Made by a program: the position numbers and the translations under genes
The notes under the pieces: model-generated
What the model saw: only the letters and a program-made list of their open reading frames with translations
Told to the model about the DNA's origin: nothing
Databases searched by the model: none
Shown: positions 14,300 to 27,469 of the stretch, one piece after another
Position numbering within the stretch: position 1 is the first letter of the stretch
Layout of the letters: each line of letters begins with the position of its first letter
DNA from: Cycas panzhihuaensis
Lineage: Eukaryota; Cycadophyta
Length of the DNA stretch: 64,000 nt
Direction: 5' to 3'
NCBI GenBank assembly: GCA_023213395.1
Contig: CM041465.1
Location: 187,123,741-187,187,740, forward strand

Positions 14300-15620
14300 A
14301 CCCTCCAAAGTCCTTGGGTATATACATTGTGTCCCATTGTATAAGATGGGATTTTTTGCACAATAAATTGTAGGCTTCTTTCTACAAAAAGACTCTAACT
14401 AGTTTTCCTATCTTATCTAATAGCTCAATAAGGATATGACTACCATCCATTAGATAGATGAGAATAAATCCTAAAATTACTTTAACTAGAATTACTAAGC
14501 TAGCAAAAGAAAGCTATATAGAAGTCCATGAATTAATTTTAAGACTAAATCCCTCTATGACATCCTTCTGCTAGGATATCCCTTATTTTTTATAAACCAT
14601 AGGGACTCTAATGTAAGTAAAAAACTAACCTTCACTTAATGGGAATCTTAAGATTAATTTCAACTTACATGGTAGTGCACTAGGCTAATTGGAAGCCTTA
14701 ACTTTGTATTTTCTAGTATTGATTTTGGGCCCAAACATTAGGTAAAAGTAATCAAGAATGTTTTTTATTCTCCTAGCTTCACTTATTAATGCATTATTAA
14801 ATAATAACAAATCATCAATAAATTGACTATAGATGATATATTCCATCCCTAAAGTTATAAAGACCCTACTCAAATGTTTAAGTCTTCACTCTTGAGATAA
14901 TGTTCTACTCAAGGCTTCTACCATAATTTTAAAAAGTATAGGAGATAAGGAAAAACCTTATCTAATACCATTCTATGCACTAAAGAAGTCTATAGAACAA
15001 CCATTAATGAGAACTAAGAATGAGGTTGTACAGATACAACCTTAACCCACTTAATCCATATTTTGTCAAATCTTATTTTAGCTAGAATCTTCAATAGAAA
15101 TTCCCAATGGAGTTGATCAAAAGCATTCACAAAGTTGAGATTGACCATCATGGTCTTCTTCTTAGACACGGGTAGAGTGGAGAATCTCCTGAGTAATGGT
15201 TACTTGATTAGTAATCTAAGTTCCTTTCACTACCCCATCCTATTCTATTGAGATCAAAGATGGCAAGATTTCTTAAAGCCTATTATCCATGTCTTTAGCA
15301 ATAATTTTATAAGAGTAGTTACATAGTGAGATGGGCCTAAACTTATCCATACTAGGTGTGCATTTATCCTTTGGGATTAGAGCTAAGAAGGTTGAGTTCA
15401 ATGCCTCCAACATATTCCATGGCCTCCTAGATTCCTTTGTCATCTAGAAAAGGTCAGTCTTAATTATCTTCTATATTACTTGGAAGAAGTTAGCTTGAAG
15501 ACCATATATCCTTAGAGATTATTAGGTTGCATTACAAAAACCACCTTATGCACTTATCTATAGTGACTAATTTGATTAGGTTAGAGTTCATCTTAGATGT
15601 AACCATCCTTTAAATGGTCA
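14300..15620 (-). pseudogene. TE-2 LINE reverse transcriptase remnant
   Basis: Motifs in order on the minus strand: FRPISLCNYSYKIIAKDM, an AFDQLHW segment (family FDKAFDxVxW), NGIR followed by GFSLSPILFKIM (family RGLRQGDPLSPFLF), and QFIDDLLLFNN with the catalytic pair at 14811-14822 (family FADD). A frameshift separates the first two motifs and several TAG codons sit at former CAG positions. Confidence 0.9.
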
Positions 15621-16139
15621 TCAATATCTTAGATTGATCATAATATCTATCTACTTAGTCTTATAGGAATAATGTAAAGAAATGATTATTAATTAAATAT
15701 CTTCTTGGGAACAAATAATATGGCCTTCTTTCTATCTATTTAGCCTTCACTACCTTATAAAATAACTAAGAATTGGTATCTCCTTATTTTAACCACAACA
15801 TATGAGAGCAAAGTCTTACAAAGGCATCTAGATCTTTTTTAATAGGCTCTAATCTTTTAAGAAGATCTTCTTCTTCCATTTGGTCATTGGTGGAGTTAGA
15901 ACCTAATTTCATCTTCTTATTTAGAGCCTTTAGTTTCTTCTTAATCTAGAGTTGCTCCTCCCTAGATTAATACATGAGGCAACATTACTACTTGAGGTTG
16001 CTCTTAATATAACACAACTTGGAATGGAAAATATACAATTTTGTCCCTAAAAATTAAGTTTCATTCTACTATTACTTAATCAAAGGAATACATTCATGAT
16101 GATTTATTAATCCTAGGTTAAACTTAAATAGAGATTTCC

Positions 16140-16870
16140 TATGAGTTTGTATACTTGATAACTTGAGGAGGATTAGGACATGATCTGATCTTTACTAAGT
16201 TAAAATTCTATGCTATACCTTAGTAGAGTCTAGTAATGAATAGGATATTAGGAACCTATCGAGCCTTTCCATAATTTATGCTTGACTATATCTCTTATTA
16301 ATCTAAGTGAAAGTCCCATTAGTTGGCTCTACATCCACTAACATTCTGTCATCTGTCATACTTTTAAATATCTCTATTTGATTACTTAATAGAAAGTGAC
16401 CACCATGGTTTTCACTTGGATATGGAATTAGATTCAACTCTTTTCCAATGATCTAATTTAGGTGGATTTCCATCTTACCATGCTACCACATATCGAGCCA
16501 ACAACATTTGGCTAATAAAAAATAGATTGGGCCATACATATTAGTAATATCAATCACCTTGTCGCTACCTGTAACTTAAACTTTAGTCTTTATCTAGTCC
16601 CTCTCTTTGCTAATCTCTATTAAATGAAGGGTTTTATGATCCCTTCATATAATGATACCTCCAGATTGGACCTAGGCACTAATTCTAATAATTTAGAATG
16701 ATTTGTCAATCCATGTGTTCTTCCACTCTTTAGCTTCTCTTTTAGATAACTTTTTCTCTTGGAGGAGAACAACATTAGGGTTTCATTCCTTAATCTATTC
16801 CTTAAGGGTTCACTTTGAGGAGGTCAAACCCAACCTTCTTATGTTCTAAGAAACTATTATCATTACTGCC
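16140..16870 (-). pseudogene. TE-2 LINE endonuclease remnant
   Basis: Begins with IRRLGLTSSK, the usual NIRGLG-type start, then NVVLLQEKKLSK, where the family has the catalytic LQET. Further on come NGTFT, MERLDRFLISYS and RSDHVLILL, the closing SDH motif of exonuclease-endonuclease-phosphatase enzymes. The glutamate-threonine step reads E-K. This enzyme nicks target DNA to prime reverse transcription. Interrupted by stops such as the one opposite the tryptophan after NGTFT. Confidence 0.85.
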
Positions 16871-17559
16871 CTAGGTAGGTAGGGCCCTTTCTTACTCTTG
16901 ATCTACCTTAAGGTAGACTAGAGATCTCACCCTAAAGAACTTCTGAGCCTTGGTTTTCTATAATAAAATTAATTATTAGGGCTTGAATTCTATTTTATAA
17001 ACATCTCCTCACTTTAAAATTATGAAGTTTATTAATAGGCCTTTTACCTTTCTTTTTGTCCATGTCCCCATAATCCATTTGAGCTTTACTAATATGGGTC
17101 AACATAATGCTACCCCTTACTCTAGATAGTGAAGTTGCCTTAAGAATAAGAATGTTTAAACTGACATTCAACATCTTATTCATTTCATGCTCTATGCTAG
17201 CTTGAAGGCTTTAAGTTTTGGGTGTAAACTTTGTCTTATGTGTTTCACTTCCCATAAACACATCCACACCAATTAGGGGAGAATGATAGGGATTCATAAT
17301 AACTAGAATGGACTTTTGACCTACCTTTAGTGTTAAGAAGTCCCATCCTTCAAGGGCTCCAACTTTAATATGAGCACTTCTTGTCATGTAGTTAGCATCA
17401 CACTATCCACCATAAATCTTAGTCATGTCCTTCTGCTACATAGAAGGAGGGTCAACTTCTCACTCACCATCAAGGTCATCAACCTTATCCATACCTTCAC
17501 TAATTAAACTTTGATACATATTATCTGATATTGTCTTCTAGTTGGATTGTTAGCTATAA

Positions 17560-18350
17560 GCACATACAAGCCTCATTTGACCTTTATATTACACTTGGAC
17601 AAAGCCTTCATTACCCACTCGATTCAAGAGTAGTCTAGAAATGGTGTTTTTTTGAAGATATTCTTGTACAATATGTTTGTACTTATGACATAGTCCATAC
17701 TTAAATAGGACTTATTCATAATCAATATCTTCTATCTCAATGTGGTTCTCCAAACTCATCTCTATCTACTATAGGAGGTCCTTTATGACATCCACTTCTA
17801 TATAAATCTAGGAAAAGGATGTAACCTATCGGATAAAGTAGTTTCCATAACCTTGAGAAATAATTTTAAGGATGAACCAACCACCTGAAAAGCTTTTTCA
17901 CTCTAGAATTATAAAGGAAATAAGGGAATCTTAACCCAAACTAGGATGGAACTAGGAATCTCTTACCAAGGATCAAAAGGCATCTCTTAAAATTTCATAA
18001 ACATCCTACTTCATGCCATAAATTAGGGTCCCTTATTAAAATTCATGTTCCTATCATTGGGATTTTTAAATAGGACCACAAATAAACCTCAACCAATAGT
18101 GTAAACATCAAGTTCCTAAGAGATTATTTAGACCTAGTTAGTTCTGGTCCATGCTTGTAAACCTCTAGGTAAAGGCCATAGATTGAATAAGTGACACATA
18201 AGATTATAGTTATTCAATGGCCCAAATTCTTTAGATAAATGGCTTTCTTCTAATTTAAGATGTGATGTAGTCCACTTTTGTTTTACACATTTGCCTTATT
18301 TGGGGGCTTAATTATTTGACCCATTTTATGAAGGCCTAGCCTTAAAAGAA
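17560..18350 (-). pseudogene. TE-2 LINE ORF1 (DUF4283-like plus zinc knuckle)
   Basis: The minus-strand reading contains a knuckle-like segment VLFKYGLCHKYKHIVQEY at about 17640-17715, followed by NEGFVQV. This is the decayed form of the C-x2-C-H-x-H-C and GF(T/V)xV pattern at the end of plant L1 ORF1 proteins. Before it comes a stretch with LRFPYFLYNS-type residues matching the end of the DUF4283 RNA-binding domain. ORF1 proteins bind LINE RNA. Several stops are present. Confidence 0.6.
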
Positions 18351-18450
18351 CCCATCTAATGTTACAACCCACCCTCTCTTAAATCTGCCTTAAAGGTTTA
18401 TATCCACCTCTCTTGTCACTATAATAATAGAATGGGGCATATAATTGCTC

Positions 18451-19375
18451 ACTCCAAACTCCCACTACTAACAAAACCTTTTATGACTTGATATATAAAA
18501 ATTGCCTATAACCCTAGCTTCCTCCACATCCATGTTTACTCCCCTTATGGTCATACCACTATTAATACATATACTAGCTATTTTTTAACTAGTGAATATT
18601 AATTACACTATTGTTAAGCAATTATTATGAAATAAATCTTGAGTTCCATAAGACTAGACTAATGGGAGAAGATAGAATCATAAAAGGTATATAACTTCTT
18701 TATATTGAGTCCATTTTTAACGCATAAATGCTTGATCCGCTCTACTCAAGGAGATCTACATAATGAAGTAGATAATATCAATAATTGCATTTAATATCAA
18801 AATGAAAAATGTAAAAGAAAGTAATATTAGGTGAGCAACCATAAAAAGTGCTTATGTTAATTAAAATGGACTACTTGTAGGGATATAGACTTATGTGAAG
18901 ATGAAATAAACACTTAGAGGAGCTTGGAAAATAGTGCAAAATAATAATAAACAAAAGAAATGTTATGTTGGAGGAAAAAATGTTTTAGGCACTGACTTAG
19001 TTTACTCTAGCTCTAAAACATACAAGAGATGTTGTTAAAGATATAATCATTATGAGAGATGTGATATACATAAGTAAACCAAACAAATATTTAATCAAAT
19101 ATAGTATAAGGTAAAGATCAAGTACATATAGATAATCAAATATGGTATTAAGTAAATAATAAATAATAAATAATAAATATATATTTAATAAGAGAGAAAA
19201 TAAAATCATATATAACATTCCTAGATTTTGGGTGAAGGGCAAAAATTAAGGAAACACTTAACATTTGATCTCACTCTAGCATATCCCAACACAAAATATA
19301 TAGTGTCTACATATACATATATAAAAGGTAATAATAGAATGTTCATACAAAATACGAAAGGAATTTATTACAAAT
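18451..19375. other. AT-rich DNA, no recognised gene
   Basis: Low-complexity AT stretches (for example repeats of AATAATAAAT near 19155) and no domain on either strand. The 81-codon minus-strand frame at 18997-19242 is leucine/isoleucine-rich, as expected of AT-rich noise. Confidence 0.4.
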
Positions 19376-20170
19376 CACAAAAACTAAATAATTAAGAAAT
19401 GAATTGCCTTATACATGATTTTCAACTAACAACAATTGCATATGTTTTAAAAATTTGAAGACATTTTTTATTAAGAAAGAAGTTATAGTTAAGGACTAAC
19501 CATGATATTCTAAAATATCTTTTTATATAGTCACAACTAGATGCTAAATAAAAGAGATGGGTATAATTCTTAAGTAAGTACAACTTCGACATAAAGCATG
19601 TCAATGGAAAAGAGAATAAGGTTATAGATACTTTTGAGTCATAGGAGGCCTACTAATTTCACCAATATCACTCAATCAAATGTAGGATTGACATGTATCA
19701 TTTTGACTTATGCTATTAACAATGGACTAGATCTCAAACCTGATTATATTAATAATGTATAATTAGAGTTTAGATTGACTCATGATGATAGCATATGACT
19801 AAGACTAAAATCAATATATGTCACTTCTATTAGTGTTACTTGGCTAGATTTGAAGATAATTATAAAGAAATAGTTAATAAATGATGAATGGTATAAAAAG
19901 GTGAAGGAATTTCTTAATAATCAAGGTCAACATAAATTAATAGATGATAAATGGGTAACGTATATAGATTATTAATAATTAAATGATGGACTCCTTTTAT
20001 TTAACCAACAAGTGCATGTTTTAATTGATGTTGTAGCAAGAAGATTGATCATGGAGGAAGCTTATGACATCCCATATTCAACACATCTAGGTTATCAGAA
20101 AACTTATATAATAATAAAGAAGAACTACTTTGAGACAATAATAAAGAGGGTTATAATTAGTTGTGTAATA
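19376..20170 (+). pseudogene. TE-3: Ty3/gypsy chromovirus-type RNase H and integrase fragment
   Basis: Reads SQKLNN, then CLIHDFQLTTIAYVLKI, RHFLLRKK, LRTNHDILKYLF and YNFDIKHVNGKENKV: the second half of a chromovirus RNase H (family patterns HDLELAAIVHALK, TDHxSLKYL, GKxNxVADALSR). After a linker come NDEWYKKVKEFL, a DDGLL-type segment and ARRLIMEEAYDIPYSTHLG, the integrase zinc-binding start with its HLG histidine. The reading ends at ISCV near 20170, where the CxxC pair is expected, so the element is cut there. Different lineage from TE-1 and TE-8. Confidence 0.85.
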
Positions 20171-21479
20171 TCCCACTTGGTACCTACTATATATACCTTA
20201 TTAAATATACTATATTTTTTTATAAATGTTTTATCTTATTTTTTATTTATATTTCATATTATAGTATGATATTATGTGATCTTGAAGGTGAGAGGGCTAT
20301 GTAAATATGATACATACATGCAAATACTTTGAGCTCTATGTATCCATATATTGTAATTGATATAAATATAAAGTCCACGAAATAAATATAGATTGATTGT
20401 TTAGAGAAAATAAAATAAGAGGGGTTACATGATAGGAATAAGAGGGGAATATCTTAAGGGGTAAGTTCTAGAAGCCATGAGTTTTATATGTAGTCCATTT
20501 TAATAACTCTAATTCTCTAACTTGTACCATTCATATGATGGAAAAAGGTATTAATAATGGTAACTTTATGAGAACAAGATGGGGATCTTAATTTTGGGGT
20601 TAGTATGGAATTTAGATGTCCTTTTATTTACTTTAGGAGATCTTACATGGACTTGAGGATCTTAGCACTTACTTTAGAGGACTTTGTATCTAATTTGAGG
20701 AGACTTACTTAGGGGAGTTTTTCATTCTTAAAAGAGAGGAAGTTTTCATTCAAAAAATGAGAGGAGCACATTTAGAGAAGGAAGGAAGAAGAGATTGCTA
20801 AGCATGGCTTATATTATAAAGTTAGACTTGATTGAGATTTATTATTCAATGATACTTTATTAATCTTCCTTATGTTATACGTGATAGAATTAATGATGTT
20901 AGTAAGATAATAATATTGCAATAGGTATAATGCTTTCCTAGAAGAGATTAAAAATATTATCATTAATCTTATGCATAATATACATGAGTTTTTTCCATGG
21001 TAAGAAATGATATAATATGTGGCATGTAATAGAAACTTGGTTTATAAGCTTATATATTAATGACTTGGTTTAAGACCATGTATTAATAATATATATTGAT
21101 GTCTTATTCTAAGGCCATACATCAATAGTTTAATCTAAGACCATTGTGATAAGACACCACTTATCTTTAGATGATATAGTCTAGGACCATGTACATGTAT
21201 AGCCATTAGTTTTAGTCTTAACATATTGACATGATAAAGGGCTAAATGTAGTATGATACCATCATATGAGTCTTAGAGTTACTACATTGGTCTATAGTGT
21301 TTTGTTTCCAGAAAAGGCTTAAAAAAGTGACTTGGATAATTTGAGGGAACTCACAAAATAGTCCCTTTTGAAAGAGGGTTATGAGTGTGGGAGAAAGATG
21401 ACTAAAAACTTTATAAAATAAAATGCTAATTAAAGTAGAAATTGAATAAATAAATAGACTAAATCAAATTATAAGATAA
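20171..21479. other. AT-rich DNA between TE-3 and the TE-4 LTR
   Basis: No coding motif found. The junction with TE-3 reads TGTAATATCCCAC, which looks like the start of a chromovirus LTR (TGTAAxAxCCC), so an LTR insertion may have ended TE-3 here. No matching LTR end with a target duplication could be fixed. Confidence 0.35.
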
Positions 21480-21793
21480 TGTTCAATCCATATTTTAATA
21501 AGTTGACGTATTTCCTCTTTGATATACACTAAGGGGCCATAGTATACAAACTTCTTCATGTATTTGGTCATTAGTTGATTAAGTGGCTTATGGTTTGTGA
21601 TTAGATAACTATGAAATAACATGTATGTATAAATATATATTGTGTTTTATAATACAATTAGAGGTGATCATGTTCCACAAGTATATTATGTTGCATATTA
21701 TATATATTTATTGCACCTATATGGCTTCATAGTCCTAATGTGTTTGATGTTATGTGTACATAATATTAAATCATAATTATGTAATTTTTAACA
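21480..21793 (+). repeat. TE-4 5' LTR copy
   Basis: 314 bp, starting TGTTCAATCC and ending TTTTTAACA, with TG...CA ends. It aligns over its full length with 60551-60977 except for a repeat expansion in the latter. It is followed at once by a primer-binding-like site, which marks it as a 5' LTR. Confidence 0.75.
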
Positions 21794-21805
21794 TGGTACT
21801 AAACC
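21794..21805 (+). promoter_or_regulatory. TE-4 primer binding site
   Basis: TGGTACTAAACC directly abuts the LTR end. It resembles TGGTATCAGAGC, the site complementary to initiator tRNA-Met used by most plant copia elements, with some changes. Confidence 0.6.
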
Positions 21806-22450
21806 TATTGTCTGATCTAGGGGTGGATGTAAGTTTATAAGTGCATCTACCTTTTTATGTTGATTTGTAACTTATTTATATATACTTATTTATGACTAGC
21901 GAGGGGCGTTTTCTTATAAGGTAAAATTTGTTGCAAGTTGGTGAGAAGGTTTTCAAACTATATTTTGTGTAGAGTATCTAGAGCATGTTGGTGTATATAC
22001 CTAAAGAGCATGTTGGATACTTGAGGAGCCTAGGCCATGTTGGAATATGTATATGAATAGCATGTTTGTTCTCAAGCCATTGAAAAGCTAACTAGAGTGC
22101 AGATGTTATAGTTATTTGAATCCCATGAAAGTTTGTTACATGATTTTATTCATTTGATGGGATATTTTTATTACATTATAGTATTAAAATATGAGTATAC
22201 ATGTGAGTGTTATTTGTTATCCACAAATTAATCTTCAAATATAAGATTGATCACCCTATTAAAAATGTTTTATCCTTTGTTTTATTGAAGGCTAGGTTCA
22301 TTAAAGGTTTTGATATAAATTTGTACATGTGTGAAGTGTTATTTGATGCAACAATTATGTTGAGCTCCTGTTAATAATGATGTGGTTGATTTGATGATGA
22401 AATACAGATCATATCACATTCGTTTCAAAGGAAATCATAGATTTATAGTG
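21806..22450. other. Possible TE-4 interior, left piece
   Basis: AT-rich with no recognised domain. The five bases AAATC just after it (22451-22455) are the left target duplication of TE-5. Confidence 0.4.
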
Positions 22451-22455
22451 AAATC

Positions 22456-22837
22456 TATTAAAACTATGATGATATCTTCTTATGTAAATGTACCTTTATA
22501 CCATCTTTATATTATTATATAATTAAATTATATTGTAAAGTTGTGTTGGGTCCATCCCTTATCAAATAATGGGCTAATTATATTAGATTAACATATCAGA
22601 TAACTATGTAATCTTATGAGGTGCTTTGAGACATACAAATATAGCTTAAACCCTCCTTCACATATGTGGAATTTCTATTGCTGAGAAAAACTGTACTAGA
22701 ATAAAGACCAAAGGCAATAGTCAATTTGCCCTTCCTATTTTGATCAATTAATTTAGTTTAAATAGTTAATTTACTATTTTCGATTTATATTCTATATTAT
22801 AAGAGAAGTATTTCAATTCATATCTTTTATTTTCACA
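22456..22837 (+). repeat. TE-5 5' LTR
   Basis: 382 bp, aligned end to end with 29063-29447. The start has decayed to TATTAAAAC (TGTTAAAG in the 3' copy) and the end reads CACA. By eye roughly four fifths identical to its partner, so an old insertion. Confidence 0.92.
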
Positions 22838-22848
22838 TGGCATTAGAG
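22838..22848 (+). promoter_or_regulatory. TE-5 primer binding site
   Basis: TGGCATTAGAG directly follows the LTR end; it is TGGTATCAGAG (initiator tRNA-Met type) with transitions. Confidence 0.8.
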
Positions 22849-24812
22849 TTGATTCTCTTGGTTTGTGTGCACATACTATCGCAGGTTCACGTCCCTTTAG
22901 AAAATGATAAGGGAAATAGGACCCTATTTAAGTCTATTTGATAACCTATTTAGTTTTATTTAAGAAACATGACTCTATTTTAAATATACATCTATTTTAT
23001 CTCAGGCTTATTTATTCATTGTTCACCTCTATTCTTTCACCTACATGTAGTTTTATGCTTGTTGATATACCATTTTGCCCTCTAGTTGTAAGTAGTCTTG
23101 GTCCCAGCTACTTACTCTCCTATTGGATTGATGTATAGTCCCTCTACATGACCCAATTGTGATTATGATTGTGTCGAGTTCAACCTTATGTCATCAGGTT
23201 CTACTGGCTATTACATTCTTGGCTAAACTTGATGTGTCTATTACACCTACTTGTATGTCTATAGTCTCTTCTCTACATGCCTTGGTTGTAGTCAAATATC
23301 TTAGCTCTACTGGGTTGCAGACATGTCTCTTCATCTCCACATCCTCATCCCTACCTCCATTGTCTTGTTTAAGCTTGGGCAAGATTGGTGCAAGCCTTAT
23401 GCTATTTGATTCTCGTCTTCCCTACCTTATGAGAATGATCGTGGAGATTTTAAGGTGGATTGACCCCAATTTCACTCACTTTGATCTACATTCATCATCT
23501 TTATTCATCATAAATATCATATGGGATTTCATATTGCTTAATATTTGGTATATTTTTTAATTCTAAAGTTTTGTTTAATAAAACCAAATTAGAATTTGGT
23601 GTGGAGTTTGTAGCCCCCTCTTTTCTCTAGTGGGTGGTCATATGTAGGTGACTTATGAGTAGGGTCTAGCCTATTAAGGGGGCTTAAAGCCATCCCTTCT
23701 TCTTTGAACTTCATAAAGAGGTACTAATATAGTTTTTATTATAACTTTGCAATGGAGTGTCCATGTTTTGAACCATAAGATTTGTTGGATTTTTGACTCA
23801 GACCACTATAATTTGGAGCTATTTTTAGACCAATTTGTATAGTCTTTAAGGACCTTTGACCCTTCTAAAGTTGATCCTTTTTTTTTGTGTTATCTAAGAC
23901 TTGTTTCATTAATTGAAGGCTTATTTCACACTTTATAAAAGGAATTTATTGTTGTTTACTATTAATTATCATTTGATTGACTTTTCAACCTAATTTTTGG
24001 CTCACATTTATATTGCATTGTGGTTGTAGGTGCTCTACCTATGTGAGAAAGGTTGCTCTCTACTAGTAAGCATGGTCCTTTCCTTTGAGTCCTCTAAACC
24101 TATTCCCTTATCATTTATTTATATTTTTTTTTGTCTCCTTTATTTTTCTTTAAAAAAGAATCATTACCTTAAGCAAGATCATATTAAAAGGAACTTAAAT
24201 TCAAAAGATTGATAAAAATAATCTTGAATTGAACTATTAAAAGTTTTCAAACCTTATAAGGGTAATGGTTAGGACCCTTGAAGTTACCACTCCTCACATG
24301 CTTTTTCTCTTTCTCAAATGTTATAGATAATAGATAAAGACAATAACTATAAGGTGTATTAAGTGTTAGGTTGATGTGTAAACCCTTTTCTTAGAGTTTC
24401 AAGACTAGGCTAGACTCCGAGAGGTGAGTGCCTTGGTTTGTAGTCCTTTACTAGATTTGTCTCTTGGTATAAAATCAATATAGGTGGACACATAATGTCA
24501 AGGGATAGTCAACCTTATATGCTCATATACCTAGGTATATAGAGTTTAATTTACTCATGTACCAAAGTGTATAGAGTCTCTATACTACCATATATAGGTA
24601 GGTACGACTAGACTGAATAATAACTAAGGGCTTCCTGGAGACCCTTTAAAACTTTAGCATTCTAGGCTAGTAGTCCATTAGGTAGATAGAACACATAAAA
24701 GAAAAACACAAAATATAGAAGCTCAAATACTAGTTTCTAACACAATAAAGCTATCTAGAAGAAACAATTCTTTTGGCTTGGAAGAATTAATTTAAAAACT
24801 TATTAATTATAA
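22849..24812 (+). other. TE-5 long leader, possibly with foreign insert
   Basis: Nearly 2 kb without element genes, much longer than a usual copia leader. 23159-23560 holds a 133-codon plus-strand open frame, the longest in the left half, with a 62-codon frame opposite it. The stretch around 22980-23440 keeps CAG and CG dinucleotides better than its neighbours, suggesting a later insertion or captured sequence. No protein family was recognised and no terminal repeats were found. Confidence 0.4.
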
Positions 24813-25860
24813 ATGGCTTTTTTCCATATATGAATGGGGACATTGTCAAACCTACACCTACTATGGATGCCAATAATCCTGATTAAGAAATCCCTCCTAA
24901 TCCTATTACCTTAAGTATATTTAGGGCTAAAGATAGTATTATCCTTTCCTTCCTTTATCTTATAGTTGAAGATACCATCAACTAAAATATTGAAACCACT
25001 AACACCTCACATGAAGCATGGAGCACTATATGTTCCCTTTATGAGAGGAAAGATAAGTCAAGATCTATCACATTAAAAGCTCATTTATTTACCATCCATT
25101 TTACTAGTTCCATTGCTTCCCACTTAATTGAAATAAGGACCATTAGAAACCAACTAAACACGCTTAGTGCCTTACTTTCAAACCATGACCTTGTGTTAAG
25201 TATAATCAATGTCATTCCTCTAGAGTATAACAACTTTGTTTCTAATTTATTTGATGCCTTTTCTATAATGGACTTTAATACTTTGGAAGGACTACTATTT
25301 GGGGAATAGAGTATATTGAATTGCTAAGGAGTAACACCCACTTCTGATTCTACTCCCACATTCTTAGCTAGGAATTATAGGAGGAACTAACCACAATAAT
25401 AATAACCTATAGCTTAGTAATTTGGTTCCTTAAACCTAGATGAATAATCTAAATGACCATAATCTTCTAGAAATCAACAACAATAAGAGAATGTCACCTG
25501 CCTATATTATGGTAAGAGTAGGCATGTCATTATAGACTATAGGAGAATACAATCTAACTTATAACTCATTCCAAATTAAAGTGGCTAATAAGAGGGGCAA
25601 AACTTCCAATAGAATAGAAACTAGGGAAGGAACCATAATCAAGGGAAAAATAACACACAACAACAATAATAAAAGAATCAACCAAGAAACCAAAGGAAAA
25701 ATGGGAACTAATAATAAGAAGGCCATATAGCTAATTCTCAGGCTAACTCCCAAAACTTATTTTTTGTAACATTGTCTTCTCATCATGATGATAACTCTTG
25801 GTTAATAGATTTTCATGCCACTTAGCATATGACTGGTACTAAAGAGTTAATTAAGGACAC
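24813..25860 (+). pseudogene. TE-5 gag and protease remnants
   Basis: A copia Gag reading starts near the ATG at 24813 and contains AWSTICSLYERKDKSRSI, LNTLSALLSNHDLVLSII and PLEYNNFVSNLFDAF, typical of the UBN2/Retrotran_gag family. A decayed zinc knuckle CLYYGKSRHVIIDY lies at 25499-25540 with two cysteines replaced. The protease site reads WLIDFHAT then HMTGT at 25799-25840, where the family has WLxDSGATxHMT: the D-S-G core is now D-F-H. TAG stops are frequent. Confidence 0.88.
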
Positions 25861-25959
25861 TCATCTTATAAAGGGATTAAATAATTACTTTTGGAAATAA
25901 TCTCACCTATGATGTGACAAAGATTAGGAGAGCTCCCATTTCCCTAAGGAACTCTAATG

Positions 25960-27010
25960 TTTGACACTATATGAGTAATATTCTACTTGTACTTGGTATG
26001 AAACTAAATTTGCTTTTAGTTAGCCAAATAGATAATCAGAACCTTGATGTTCTCTTTAGCCAGGGTATTTGCACTATTACTGATTATGCTGCTAGTCAAT
26101 TAATTGCTATAAGTTATGAGGATAATAGACTTTATAAGCTTAATGATGTTCCCCTCTTTACTACTCCATATCAAGATGCATGCACTATAGTACAAACTCC
26201 CCACCTTAACAAAGGTAAAGTAATTATAATTGAAGACCCACTTATTGAGGAAACTAAGGTGATTGTTCTTACAAGCAAGAGCAACCTCCTTCAAAATGCA
26301 CTAAGGACCAATTATGGCACTAACACCTAGGTCACCTTAACATGTAGAGCATCAAGCTTATGTACAAACTTCAAATGGTACATGGGTTACCTAAGATTAA
26401 ATGAAAAAATTATATTTGTGAGGCTTACATAGTTAGGAAGCAATGTAGAGAGCCATTTCCCTTAAAAAGAGCATGGCATACCTTTAAACCATTAGGGCCG
26501 GTTCACTCAAATATATGTAGATGCATGTCAACACCATCCCTCAATGGAATTTTATACTTTATCACCTTTATTGATGATTATTCTAGGAAAGTTTATGTCT
26601 ACTTTCTTCAGAATAAATTTGAAGCCTTCAATATGTTTAGAAATTTCAAAGCCAAAGTAGGAAATTGAGCCAATATTACTATTATAGTGTTGAGATCAGA
26701 TAATGGAGAAGAATATATATCTGAGCAATTCACCAATTTTGTTAAGAATTTAGAATTAGGTATCAATTCTCTACACCTCACACACCCTAATAGAATGGTG
26801 TAGCTTAGAGAATGAACAAGACTTTGGTAAATAAAGCTAAAGCAATGTTGAATGCTGCAAACCTTACTATCATTTTTGGGCCAAAGCTATATCTATTATT
26901 ACCTACTTAACAAACATAAGCGTAACTATAATAGTTAGAGAGATAAGACTTAAAGAGGCTGGATAGTCGAAAAGTCCATAGTCTCACATAATAAGATATT
27001 TAGTTATACT
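25960..27010 (+). pseudogene. TE-5 integrase remnant
   Basis: The open stretch 25971-26329 carries LLVLGMKLNLLLVSQ and DNRLYKLND, the region before integrase. The GAG-pre-integrase motif follows as HLGHLNM near 26325, then YFITFIDDYSRKVYVYFL and LRSDNGEEYISEQFTNF with the second acidic residue of the DDE triad. The third is in a segment with HPNRMV and LRE in which a TAG replaces a conserved codon. A second part reads KCIFIGYVP-like near 27065. Confidence 0.9.
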
Positions 27011-27469
27011 ACCTATAAGTTTATTCCCAAGGAAAATAGAAAGAAATTTGATGATAAAAGCCTCAAATGCATATTCATTGGCTATGTACCTAAATGTAAA
27101 GCATATACAGTATATGAACCTATTGGGAAATAAGCATATATAACTTAGGATATTATCTTTGTTGAGAATAATTAAGACTTGGACCCTCGTAGCTCTAGTT
27201 TATAACAGATGATGGAATTTGCTATGCTAGAAGTGCCTCATATACTAATTGTCAAGCCTTCTATTCCATCAATAACTTACACTCTAAGTCCATCCTTACA
27301 TTTTCTTGCTTCACCCTCAACTTTAACTACCACCTACGCAATGCTACTTATTTCACCAAATAATCTCTAAATAGAAGTATCTAATATCCAAAAACTCCCT
27401 AAATAGTACCTACAAGTGATAAAAGATGTACCTCCTTCTCCTCCTACTCCCAAGAGAGAATAAAGACTT

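Larger units (their letters stand above)
12780..18450 (-). mobile_element. TE-2: decayed plant L1-type LINE
   Basis: On the minus strand the order is ORF1 with a CCHC-like knuckle, apurinic-type endonuclease, reverse transcriptase and probably a terminal RNase H, which is the layout of plant L1 elements. All parts carry stops and a few frameshifts. The ends are approximate: the 5' end is placed before the ORF1 reading and the 3' end after the RNase H-like stretch. No poly(A) tail or target duplication was found. Confidence 0.85.

Noticed and set aside
20160-21950. A complete chromovirus solo LTR after TE-3
   Set aside because: The start TGTAATATCCC is suggestive and AGTTG occurs again near 21936, but no integrase reading resumes after it and the stretch would overlap the TE-4 LTR.
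23159-23560. A 133-codon host gene in the TE-5 leader
   Set aside because: No recognisable motif, no conserved start or splice context; kept only as part of an unexplained leader.
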